Below are positions 6,957 through 13,352 of a DNA stretch of 13,352 bases, piece by piece. The first letter of the stretch is position 1. Every line of letters starts with the position of its first letter. The translations under genes and the position numbers were made by a program. The stretch is from Calditrichota bacterium. Its GTDB lineage: Bacteria > Calditrichota > Calditrichia > Calditrichales > Calditrichaceae. The stretch covers positions 1-13,352 of the forward strand of contig JAJRSN010000471.1 of NCBI GenBank assembly GCA_024278715.1, written 5' to 3'. The notes under the pieces are model-generated. The model saw only the letters and a list, made by a program, of their open reading frames with translations, did not search any database and was not told where the DNA came from.

Positions 6957-7472
6957 ATGTTAAGCAAATCCATTGAACGGGCTTTAAACGAACAAATAAC
7001 GCATGAGTTTTATTCCGAATATCTTTACCTTTCCATGGCGTCATACTGCGATTCCATAGATCTGGAAGGTTTTGCCGGTTGGTTTTTAAGTCAGGCGGAA
7101 GAAGAGCATCTCCATGCCATGCGCATCTTTAAATATGTGCAAAGTCGCGAAGGACGCGTGGTTCTTGGGGCTTTCACACAACCGCAAAGCGAATTTGAAA
7201 ATCTTCTGAATTTATTTGAAACCGTTTTGGAGCACGAGCGCGGAGTTACCGCTAAAATAAACGCCATTTATGAACTTGCATTAAAAGAAAAAGACTATCC
7301 CACTCAGGTGGAAATGGAATGGTTCATTAAAGAACAGGTGGAAGAAGAAAAACAGGTTTCGGATATTATTAAACAATTAAAATGGATCAAAGATGATCCC
7401 ACGGCGCTATTCATGCTCGATCAGAAACTGGGACAACGCCAACCCGCTAACTTACCCCCTGCAGAAGGATAA
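6957..7472 (+). CDS. ftnA: Bacterial non-heme ferritin
   Basis: 171 residues, the usual length for FtnA. Expected di-iron centre and nearby residues are all present at E. coli FtnA-like positions: E17, Y24, E50, H53, E94, Q127, with E49, E126, E129 and E130 as candidate third-site ligands. The helical pattern and YLYLSMASYC and GFAGWFLSQAEEEH segments are characteristic. It forms a 24-subunit cytoplasmic cage that oxidises ferrous iron and stores it as a mineral. The heme-ligating methionine context of bacterioferritin is not apparent, so FtnA is preferred over Bfr. It has its own upstream region after a terminator, so it is probably a single-gene unit. The heavy heme and Fe-S load of the upstream operon makes iron storage relevant, but a functional link is only suggested by proximity. 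Confidence 0.95.
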   Translation: MLSKSIERALNEQITHEFYSEYLYLSMASYCDSIDLEGFAGWFLSQAEEEHLHAMRIFKYVQSREGRVVLGAFTQPQSEFENLLNLFETVLEHERGVTAKINAIYELALKEKDYPTQVEMEWFIKEQVEEEKQVSDIIKQLKWIKDDPTALFMLDQKLGQRQPANLPPAEG

Positions 7473-7515
7473 AAACAAAGGGCTGACAGAATTCTCTGCC
7501 AGCCCTATTTTTTTT
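7471..7515. terminator. Bidirectional terminator between ferritin and hflC
   Basis: AGGGCTGACAGA at 7479-7490 pairs with TCTGCCAGCCCT at 7495-7506 around an ATTC loop, with one A-C mismatch. On the plus strand it is followed by eight Ts (7508-7515). On the minus strand it is followed by CTTTGTTTTT (complement of 7471-7480). The tail runs to the hflC stop codon, so one hairpin serves both converging genes. Confidence 0.9.
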
Positions 7516-8476
7516 ATTTTCCGCTGCTGTTCTTTAAAAATTTGTAAAATTCATTATCCGTGGAAAGAATCAACCAATCCTTATTCGAAAATGTCGTTTT
7601 ATAAGTTTCCAATGTTTTCAGAAAGCGGTAAAAATCCCTTGTATCCGAATTCCGGTTATAAGCTTGGGCATAAATTGCCGTCGCTTGCGCATCGGCTTTT
7701 CCCTTTATTTCTTCCGCGGTTCGATACGCCTCCGATTGGATCTTTTTCAATTCGCGCTCTTTTGAACCCAAAATTTGCGACGCTTCGCCCTGACCTTCTG
7801 AACGGTATTTTTCGGCTATCCGCTTACGCTCGCTGATCATCCGTTCATAAATCTTTTTCTGAACTTCTTCAACATAATTAATCCGTTTGAAGCGAAAATC
7901 CAACAATTCAATACCCAGGTCCTTGGTGCGCGGACCTGCGGCTTCCAAAATTTCCCGTGTGATTCTTTCGCGTCCGTATTTAACCGTGGGAAATACATTT
8001 TCCAGATCCTGATCCTCGTCGGCAAGCGCAGTGTCCACAAGCACCAGCGGTTTTCGATTGCTGCTTCTAACCAATTCCACCAACTCATGTTTTGCCACCG
8101 CGTTACGCGTTTCGCCGTCTAAAATATCGTCCAACCTTGCCTGCGCTCCGCGTTCGTCGCGAACACGCTGAAAAAACAACAATGGCTCCGAAATACGCCA
8201 GCGGGCATAAGTATCCACCCAAATAAAACGCTTATCTCTCGTTGGCACCTGATTGGCGTCGCCGTCCCACTCTAAAAATCGCTTGTCAAAAAAGGTCGCT
8301 TGCTCAATTATGGGCAATTTAAAATGAATACCCGGAGTTACAATCGGTTTTCTGACCGGTTTTCCCAATCTTGTAATTATCACCTGTTCGGTTTCGTTCA
8401 CAACGAATGCCGAAGAAATCAAGATGATAAAGACAAATGCGCCAATAACTCCAAAAATTATATTTCTTTTACTCAT
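7514..8476 (-). CDS. hflC: HflC, SPFH/prohibitin-domain inner-membrane protein
   Basis: 320 residues from the chosen start. An N-terminal helix (about 5-26) is followed by the SPFH/band-7 domain (ETEQVIITRLGKP, GIHFKLP, and the RFLEWDGDANQVPTRD segment typical of HflC), then a long charged coiled coil (AEKYRSEGQGEASQI). HflC pairs with HflK to form a large periplasm-facing cage around the membrane protease FtsH and modulates its activity. The open frame extends 19 codons further upstream to 8533, but the start at 8476 is preferred: it is preceded by a strong GGGAGG, begins directly before the membrane helix, and overlaps the hflK stop by eight bases, as in a coupled operon. The longer version would add a hydrophilic MKKPREF stretch with no counterpart I know of. 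Confidence 0.94.
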   Translation of the reverse strand: MSKRNIIFGVIGAFVFIILISSAFVVNETEQVIITRLGKPVRKPIVTPGIHFKLPIIEQATFFDKRFLEWDGDANQVPTRDKRFIWVDTYARWRISEPLLFFQRVRDERGAQARLDDILDGETRNAVAKHELVELVRSSNRKPLVLVDTALADEDQDLENVFPTVKYGRERITREILEAAGPRTKDLGIELLDFRFKRINYVEEVQKKIYERMISERKRIAEKYRSEGQGEASQILGSKERELKKIQSEAYRTAEEIKGKADAQATAIYAQAYNRNSDTRDFYRFLKTLETYKTTFSNKDWLILSTDNEFYKFLKNSSGK

Positions 8477-9458
8477 TTTTACTTCCTCCCTTTTCCAGTT
8501 GAAAGAGGGGCAAAATTCCCGTGGCTTTTTCATCGGTGATTAATTTTCTACCCACATTTGAAAGAATCACATTCATTGTTTCCAGATACATACGCTGACG
8601 CGTAACTTCTTTTGCCTTACGATACTCCGAATAGAGCGAATTGAACCTTGCTGCCTCTCCTTTTGCCTCGTTGACGCGTTCGGTAGCGTAACCCTTAGCC
8701 TGCTCGATGATGCGTAAGGCTTCGCCGCGCGCTTTCGGAATTACTTTATTGTATTCCGACTTTGCTTGATTGATCAGTTTCTCTTTTTCCTGCAAAGCTT
8801 CATTCACTTCGTTAAACGAAGGCTTTACCTCATCCGGAGGATTAACGTCCTGCAATACAATCTGATCCACCTTAATACCTGTTTCATACTGATTCGCGAG
8901 CTCCTGAACCATTACTTCCGCCGAAGTGGCGATTTCCTGGCGTCCCACTGTTAACACTTCGGTAACCGTCCGATCGCCGATGATTTCACGCATTACGGCT
9001 TCGTTTATATCCCGGAAGGTTGTTTCGGCATTACGAACCTTAAACAGATACTTGTACGGATCGGCTATCCGGTATTGCACAATCCATTCGACTTCGGCGG
9101 CGTTTAAGTCGCCTGTTAGCATAAGCGATTCGTCACTGAAACGCCTGGTAGCGTATTCGGTGCGAACCCCCGGACGTAACGTGCGAAATCCGAATTCTTG
9201 CTTTAATTGGCGTTGAATGGGAACTTTGTAAACCGTTTCCATACCAAACGGCAATTTAAAATTTAAACCGGGATCAACCGTTCGCACAAATTTTCCAAAC
9301 CGCATTACAACGCCTACCTCTTCGGCTCCCACCGTAAACCAACTGGAAAAGAAAAAAATAGCCAATACAACGGCTATCACTGTCCAGCGGATGGTTTTAC
9401 CTGAAAATTGAGGCATACGAAAATTCTCCAGGTTCAAATTGTTTGATTGGGCACTCAT
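8469..9458 (-). CDS. hflK: HflK, SPFH-domain partner of HflC
   Basis: 329 residues. A short hydrophilic N-terminus, a helix at about 24-43 and the SPFH domain (GAEEVGVVMRFGKFVRTVDPG, then FKLPFGMETVYKVP) are followed by a coiled coil rich in Glu, Ala and Lys (about 230-300). The central LQDVNPPDEV and FNEVNEA motifs are standard in HflK. With HflC it forms the membrane cage that holds FtsH, affecting quality control of membrane proteins. The glycine- and proline-rich N-terminal extension of E. coli HflK is absent, as in many other phyla. GGGAGG seven bases upstream supports the start. It is first in the two-gene unit; no ftsH or hflX lies nearby in this window. Confidence 0.94.
   Translation of the reverse strand: MSAQSNNLNLENFRMPQFSGKTIRWTVIAVVLAIFFFSSWFTVGAEEVGVVMRFGKFVRTVDPGLNFKLPFGMETVYKVPIQRQLKQEFGFRTLRPGVRTEYATRRFSDESLMLTGDLNAAEVEWIVQYRIADPYKYLFKVRNAETTFRDINEAVMREIIGDRTVTEVLTVGRQEIATSAEVMVQELANQYETGIKVDQIVLQDVNPPDEVKPSFNEVNEALQEKEKLINQAKSEYNKVIPKARGEALRIIEQAKGYATERVNEAKGEAARFNSLYSEYRKAKEVTRQRMYLETMNVILSNVGRKLITDEKATGILPLFQLEKGGSKNE
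8485..8490 (-). promoter_or_regulatory. Ribosome binding site that sets the hflC start
   Basis: On the minus strand GGGAGG (plus-strand CCTCCC) lies eight bases before the ATG at 8476, inside the final codons of hflK. It favours this start over the in-frame ATG at 8533. Confidence 0.75.
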
Positions 9459-9499
9459 ATATGCACCTCCCTTTTAATTTAATTATTTAATTGAACCTT

Positions 9500-9532
9500 A
9501 TTGGTTATACCATACAAGGTAACCAATTTTTT
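9500..9532. repeat. Inverted repeat over the candidate hflKC promoter
   Basis: ATTGGTT at 9500-9506 pairs with AACCAAT at 9521-9527, continued by ACC/GGT (9509-9511 with 9518-9520) past a two-base bulge around an ATACAA loop, then a run of Ts to 9532. It starts 42 bases upstream of the hflK ATG. On the plus strand it looks like a hairpin plus T-tract, but no plus-strand gene precedes it. An operator for hflKC is the more natural reading. Confidence 0.45.
9504..9512 (-). promoter_or_regulatory. Candidate extended -10 promoter for hflK-hflC
   Basis: The minus strand reads TGGTATAAC here, a good match to an extended -10 element (TGnTATAAT), placing a start near 9497 and a leader of about 40 bases to the hflK ATG. 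No good -35 is visible at the usual distance (it falls in an A-run). It sits inside the inverted repeat at 9500-9527. Confidence 0.35.
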
Positions 9533-9552
9533 ATTCATTTCCCATTTTTCCT

Positions 9553-9604
9553 GAATAATGAATGCGCTTCTCTAACGGAAACGTTTGTAAATGGTTCATT
9601 ATTC
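9553..9604. repeat. Perfect 10-base inverted repeat with 32-base spacer
   Basis: GAATAATGAA at 9553-9562 is the exact reverse complement of TTCATTATTC at 9595-9604. Between them AACG-GAAA-CGTT (9574-9585) can form a small tetraloop hairpin and overlaps the palindrome AAACGTTT. It lies in the spacer between hflK and the rhomboid gene. It could be a regulator site, a small structured RNA, or chance in an AT-rich region. The rest of the spacer (9605-9717) shows nothing I recognise. Confidence 0.4.
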
Positions 9605-9717
9605 TTAACCGGAGCGGGCATCCTGGTGCGAATTCCGATAACTGCCGGGAGAGGTTTTGTTTTGTATTTAAAGCCTGTATTCAACTAATTTTTTAGAAAA
9701 CAATCATTTCTTTGTAC

Positions 9718-10374
9718 CTAAATTTGCCATCGCCTGCGCGGTTCAAAAACTCTGATCAGTGTAAAGCCCGCCACAAAACCGCCGATGTGCGCAAACCAGG
9801 CGACTCCTCCCTGCAAGCCAGGCATTAATGACAGATATCCGTTTAACAGTTGGAATAAAAACCAGAAGGAAAGTACAACAATTGCCGGGATATGAATAAT
9901 TTCTATAAAGAAGAAAAAGAAAATCAATACGGAAATGCGATTACCCGGAAATTTAAGCAGATAGGCTCCCAAAACGCCGGAAATAGCGCCGCTTGCGCCT
10001 ACCATGGGCACAGTTGACGAAGGAGCCAGGAACGCCTGCATAAGAGCCGCCGCCACCCCCACCGTCAAATAAAAAATCAAATAACGAGCGTGCCCTATGG
10101 TGTGTTCGACATTATCCCCGAATATCCACAGATAGAGCATGTTGCCAAACAAGTGCCATAGCCCCCCGTGCATGAACATGGAAGTAAAAATAGTCATAGT
10201 GGCAAAGGGCTGATAGTCCAGAGTAAAAAATTTCGCCGGCACCAAGCCGTAGGTGTAAAAGAAAACCTCGCTTTTTTCTTGCAAGAAGAAATAGACGAAT
10301 ATGTTCACCGCGATTAATCCGTAATTAACAAAAGGAGTGTACCCCTTGGGGCTTTCGTCCGCAATCGGAATCAT
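9718..10374 (-). CDS. Rhomboid-family intramembrane serine protease
   Basis: 218 residues with about six or seven membrane helices. Catalytic serine S128 lies in VGASGAISG and catalytic histidine H196 in WFAHIGGF. The HxxxN motif (H74 to N78, in WHLFGNMLYL) supplies oxyanion-site residues, and the loop-1 signature around YLWIFGDNVE is present. It cleaves transmembrane segments of substrate proteins within the membrane; the substrate is unknown. The start overlaps the stop of the upstream M23 gene in an ATGA, so the two are translated from one message. The short soluble N-terminus (MIPIADESPKGYTPFVN) is typical of this bacterial rhomboid group. All catalytic residues are present, so activity is expected. 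Confidence 0.93.
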   Translation of the reverse strand: MIPIADESPKGYTPFVNYGLIAVNIFVYFFLQEKSEVFFYTYGLVPAKFFTLDYQPFATMTIFTSMFMHGGLWHLFGNMLYLWIFGDNVEHTIGHARYLIFYLTVGVAAALMQAFLAPSSTVPMVGASGAISGVLGAYLLKFPGNRISVLIFFFFFIEIIHIPAIVVLSFWFLFQLLNGYLSLMPGLQGGVAWFAHIGGFVAGFTLIRVFEPRRRWQI

Positions 10375-12611
10375 AATTTATTGCCCTTTTTAATTGTAAA
10401 CGAAAGGGTCTTTTTAGTAATATTGCCAGCCCGGTCTTTTACGGTTATTCTTAATTCATGATCGCCTTCTTCTAATTTCCAATGCGGATATCCGGTAACC
10501 AGCTTGCGCTCCGGATCCCATTCGGGAATTACCAGCCGCTTATCAATAAAAATACGAATATCCAGATCAGAATCAATACCCGAAAGGGTGTCATCCGTAA
10601 TAAAACGCACCTCTTTAAGATTTGCCAGAATCTGCCGCTGTTTGGGGAATTTAATCTTTAGCAGCGGAGCCACGGTATCAGCAGCCGCCACAAAACCGTT
10701 CAATGTTTTTATTTTTGCCGAAACCCGCTTTTGAATCGAATCCACGCTCGATCCCACAAAACTCAACCGGGAACGGCTGTCAACCGCATAAATACCGATA
10801 GTCCTTTGCGGGATATTCAACGAATCGTATTGAATGGAAATTAACGCCGGTTTACGAAAGACCTGCGGATACCAGTCGAAACGGTAAATCGGGCTTAAAA
10901 CCGGCACGCCTCTGAAGTCCGGAACGGAGTCCGAAACTTCGAGCCGATATATCAAAGTATCGTAAACCGTTTCAGCCCCGGTTTGTATCAGCAGGCGGTC
11001 GTTTGAATAGGATTGGGTTTGTTTTTTTCCGGGGAAAAATACGCCGTATTGAATGCTCGTATCTAACAGGGTTTTTTGACGCGTCGTCAATTTTACACGA
11101 AGGTCCGCGGTTTTTTGCTCTCCTGCCTCAAAAACCGCTTCTAATGTTTTTCCGTAAATCTGCGGTTGATATTTAAACCGCCTGCCGTTTCTTTCGACCA
11201 ATAATTCCAAGCCCTCGATGTAATTAAGTGGCGCGGCTCGCAAAACCCAATATTTACCCAAATTGAGCAGCTTTGTGTTCAGCCGTTCGGGCGTGTTTTG
11301 CAAATCAATCAATGTCGAAAAACGCCGATCTTTGTCCGTTTTTACATCCATGCGCAAATAGATGCTGTTGGAATCTTTCAAATCCGCTTTGATCAGCATG
11401 CTTTGACCGTCGGCGTTAAATTTGTGATCCAGAATTTCGTAATAATTAAGGGGCGTCCACTTTCGTTGATCGCTCGAGGCAAACAATTCAATATTAAAAA
11501 TGTTTCTGGGGAGATTTAATTTAATGAAGGCGCGGTTTTGAAACTTTTTACTGAGTTCAACTACAGGCGTAAAATCAATTTCCGGAGCGATCTCTCCGCT
11601 CACCTTACTTTTATTTCCGAAATAATCCGAAATAATCAATTCAAAGTTGTGTTTTTTATTGTCAATCTTCAGATATCCGCCGTTTAACGAACGATCATAA
11701 AAAGGCAGGGTGTTAAAAGGCTCTTTAAACAACTTTCGAAAACGCTTTCCCCGCAAAGCCTTGAACGGATAATAGACCTCCACGTCAACCTGACCGGTCT
11801 TTGAAAAATAGAGCGTATCGTAAGAAATTTCAAAAATCTCTTTTCCGTCCCAAAGAAGTTTTGCCCGGTAGTAATTGAACCGATTGTAAACATCATTGGC
11901 TTTGTCGTAAGCGCGAATCGCCAGACCGATTGTGCCGCGGGCGGATATCGGCTGCTTTAACTTATACGAATTTGATCCCGTTTTTACCAACAAAAACGTC
12001 CGGGGTAAAAAAGAGCCGTTAACCCTGCTGTTCTTTGAAAGGGGAAGCACAAGCAATTCCTGCAATAACGGAGCGATTTCATCTTTGATTTCATTCTTAT
12101 AAAAGCGCAAAGGATTAAGAGGATGCTGTTTCGAGTCTCGTATTTCAAAATGTAAATGAGGAACCCCGATACCGGTTTGCCCGGTATAAGCAATCAATTC
12201 CCCCTTCTTCACCCGCCAATTTTTAGGATACCATTCAACCGTGTAACGTCCCGCCTGAATTTGCCGGTTTCGTATCGCTTTTTCCAGCTTTGCGTTAAAT
12301 TTTTTCAGATGGGCGTAAACCGCAAACCGTCCGTCTTTTAATCGAAGATAAAGAACCTTTCCGTAACCAAACGGGGAGACCTTAACCCGGAAAATCCTAC
12401 CGTCATCCACGGCATAACAGGGGTATCCTTCCTGATTCCATGTTTTAATATCAATCGCAGAGTGGTAATGTCCGGGTCGATACTCGCAAAAACCGGAAGA
12501 AAGATATTTACTGGCGGACGTGGGCCACAGGTAATTCTGCGCGTTTAATCCGGTTTTCAGTCCGAACAGCGCCAGAAAAAGAATAATGTGTGTTATTATT
12601 GCTCGCTTCAT
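10371..12611 (-). CDS. Secreted M23-family metallopeptidase with long beta-rich C-terminal region
   Basis: 746 residues. The signal peptide ends near LNAQ (residues 22-25). The M23/LytM domain (about 40-170) has both zinc motifs: H50-x3-D54 in YHSAIDI and H152-x-H154 in PHLHFEIR, plus H101 in YAHLKKF, so an active endopeptidase is expected. M23 enzymes cut peptidoglycan cross-bridges or stem peptides in the periplasm. The following 570 or so residues look beta-rich, with no catalytic motif I recognise; the last 90 (about 655-746) resemble an Ig-like domain ending in KDRAGNITKKTLSF. The insertion between H101 and the GQTGIG segment is longer than in a minimal LytM domain. There is no strong ribosome site before the ATG, but the signal peptide fixes the start well. 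It is followed by an overlapping rhomboid gene. The natural substrate is unknown. Confidence 0.92.
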   Translation of the reverse strand: MKRAIITHIILFLALFGLKTGLNAQNYLWPTSASKYLSSGFCEYRPGHYHSAIDIKTWNQEGYPCYAVDDGRIFRVKVSPFGYGKVLYLRLKDGRFAVYAHLKKFNAKLEKAIRNRQIQAGRYTVEWYPKNWRVKKGELIAYTGQTGIGVPHLHFEIRDSKQHPLNPLRFYKNEIKDEIAPLLQELLVLPLSKNSRVNGSFLPRTFLLVKTGSNSYKLKQPISARGTIGLAIRAYDKANDVYNRFNYYRAKLLWDGKEIFEISYDTLYFSKTGQVDVEVYYPFKALRGKRFRKLFKEPFNTLPFYDRSLNGGYLKIDNKKHNFELIISDYFGNKSKVSGEIAPEIDFTPVVELSKKFQNRAFIKLNLPRNIFNIELFASSDQRKWTPLNYYEILDHKFNADGQSMLIKADLKDSNSIYLRMDVKTDKDRRFSTLIDLQNTPERLNTKLLNLGKYWVLRAAPLNYIEGLELLVERNGRRFKYQPQIYGKTLEAVFEAGEQKTADLRVKLTTRQKTLLDTSIQYGVFFPGKKQTQSYSNDRLLIQTGAETVYDTLIYRLEVSDSVPDFRGVPVLSPIYRFDWYPQVFRKPALISIQYDSLNIPQRTIGIYAVDSRSRLSFVGSSVDSIQKRVSAKIKTLNGFVAAADTVAPLLKIKFPKQRQILANLKEVRFITDDTLSGIDSDLDIRIFIDKRLVIPEWDPERKLVTGYPHWKLEEGDHELRITVKDRAGNITKKTLSFTIKKGNKL

Positions 12612-12655
12612 AAATCAATACTGCCGTTAAAATCGTTTCAAATTCACAAACCGTA

Positions 12656-12684
12656 TAATTACAACGCAGGTTTAAAAAATACAA
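12656..12684 (-). promoter_or_regulatory. Candidate promoter for the M23-rhomboid unit
   Basis: On the minus strand TTGTAT (12684-12679) and TAATTA (12661-12656) are 17 bases apart, an acceptable sigma-70-like arrangement, with a leader of about 37 bases before the M23 ATG. The region is AT-rich, so a chance match is possible. Confidence 0.3.
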
Positions 12685-12730
12685 ATAAAAATTAAAGAAA
12701 AAGAAAGGTTCCGGGCCAAAGGTTCCTTCC

Positions 12731-12749
12731 AAAAAAAAGCGCGCTTTTT
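12731..12749 (-). terminator. Possible terminator after the acyl-CoA synthetase gene
   Basis: The minus strand reads AAAAAGCGCGCTTTTTTTT, about 20 bases after the stop codon. AAAAAG/CTTTTT can pair around a CGCG loop and end in a T-run. The stem is short and mostly A-T, so this is a weak call. Confidence 0.45.
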
Positions 12750-12768
12750 ACGTGCAATTCATAAACCA

Positions 12769-13352
12769 TTAACTCGAATGCTCGGCAAACGTCGCCCGCA
12801 CATCCACCACCAGGGCGCTCATCGTATCTGCCGTCCAGATTATGGGATTAAGATCGATTTCGGAAATTTCGGGATGCTCCGAAATCAAAAGGCTGAAATG
12901 CTGAATCAACTGCGCGAATTTGTGGCGATCCAACGGCGGAATATTTCGGAATCCGTTCAGCAAAGCCTGCGATTTAAGTTCTTTAAGCATCTCTTCGGCT
13001 TCATAAGCGTTAACCGGCGCGATCCTGAAGCTTACATCTTTAAGAACTTCGATAAAAATTCCGCCCAGTCCCATCATCAAAATCGAGCCGAACAACGGAT
13101 CCCGTTTGCCGCCAAGTGCTAATTCCAAACCAATTTTTAACTGTTTTTGAATCAAAAACAAGGGTTGTTCCGAATAGGGCAGCAATTTACTCGCCCGTTC
13201 CTTCATTCTATCAAACGCGGCTTTCAATTCGTCCGCAGAGCCGATATTCAGTTGCACAAGACCTTCTTCGGTTTTGTGAATAATGCGCTCGTTGGCAATT
13301 TTAAGAACAACAGGCGCGGAATGTTGATTCAGGAATTCAATCATCTCGTTGA
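12769..13352 (-). CDS. ADP-forming acyl-CoA synthetase (acetate-CoA ligase type), C-terminal part only
   Basis: The frame is open to the window edge; about 194 residues of the C-terminal ATP-grasp part are visible. Family signatures: PVVLKIANERIIHKTEEGLVQ (usually HKSDVGGV), DPLFGSILMMGLGGIFIEVLKD (usually FGP, here Ser replaces Pro), RIAPVNAYEAEEML, LLNGFRNIPPLD, and EIDLNPI near the end. These enzymes convert acyl-CoA, ADP and phosphate to the acid, CoA and ATP, conserving energy in fermentation, or run in reverse to activate acids; they act in the cytoplasm. The internal ATG at 13344 is not taken as the start because the conserved domain clearly begins upstream. Some family members are fused to a GNAT acetyltransferase domain or act as protein acetyltransferases (Pat/YfiQ type). 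The missing N-terminus prevents that distinction. Confidence 0.88.
   Translation of the reverse strand, partial: NEMIEFLNQHSAPVVLKIANERIIHKTEEGLVQLNIGSADELKAAFDRMKERASKLLPYSEQPLFLIQKQLKIGLELALGGKRDPLFGSILMMGLGGIFIEVLKDVSFRIAPVNAYEAEEMLKELKSQALLNGFRNIPPLDRHKFAQLIQHFSLLISEHPEISEIDLNPIIWTADTMSALVVDVRATFAEHSS

Noticed and set aside
6957..7472. Ferritin as bacterioferritin
   Set aside because: The residue pattern (E17, Y24, E50, H53, E94, Q127) matches FtnA, and no heme-ligand methionine context is evident.
8477..8533. Longer N-terminus for HflC starting at 8533
   Set aside because: The strong ribosome site and overlap geometry favour the start at 8476, and the extra residues lie inside hflK coding sequence.
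9491..9688. 65-codon open frame on the plus strand between hflK and the rhomboid gene
   Set aside because: It starts at TTG, has no ribosome site, runs through both inverted repeats and shows no recognisable domain.
12508..12732. 74-codon minus-strand frame upstream of the M23 gene
   Set aside because: It overlaps the M23 signal-peptide region in another frame, is rich in Phe from T-runs and has no ribosome site.
1..13352. Mobile element, CRISPR array, prophage or defence island
   Set aside because: No transposase, integrase, repeat-spacer array or phage-like gene is seen, and gene style looks uniform across the window.

Overview
The window looks like chromosome from a Gram-negative bacterium of moderate GC with anaerobic or flexible respiration. 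The evidence is a periplasmic 13-heme cytochrome c, a HybA/HybB-type quinone module, HflK/HflC, and good Shine-Dalgarno sites before most genes. The style of the long secreted M23 peptidase and the cytochrome suggests the FCB superphylum, possibly a Calditrichota-like lineage, but a sulfate- or metal-reducing proteobacterium-like lineage is not excluded. No 16S rRNA or other marker is present, so this placement is a weak inference.

Positions 1-6741 (+) form one tightly packed run of six genes: the 3' end of a HybA-like 4Fe-4S protein, a HybB/NrfD membrane subunit, a 13-heme cytochrome c, a sensor histidine kinase, and two response regulators that each carry a glycine-cleavage-H-protein-like domain. 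Gene gaps are -4 to 38 bases, and a good rho-independent terminator at 6761-6804 closes the run. The first three products form a plausible electron path between the quinone pool and the periplasm. The last three look like a dedicated signalling branch. The kinase has c-type heme motifs in its periplasmic domain and a Cys-rich, zinc-ribbon-like insertion inside its ATP-binding domain. Both regulators lack a DNA-binding domain, both H-like domains lack the lipoyl lysine, and the second regulator is anchored in the membrane. This is the most interesting part of the window: a possible heme-sensing signal system attached to a redox complex, with a non-transcriptional output.

Positions 6957-7472 (+) encode a bacterial ferritin with its own leader. 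It converges on the hflK-hflC pair (7514-9458, -) across a bidirectional terminator. A 259-base spacer upstream of hflK holds two inverted repeats, one of which overlaps a candidate promoter.

Positions 9718-12611 (-) hold a two-gene overlapping unit: a large secreted M23 metallopeptidase, then a rhomboid serine protease. At the right edge (12769-13352, -) is the C-terminal part of an ADP-forming acyl-CoA synthetase, cut by the window. I see no tRNA, rRNA, CRISPR array, insertion sequence or phage gene.
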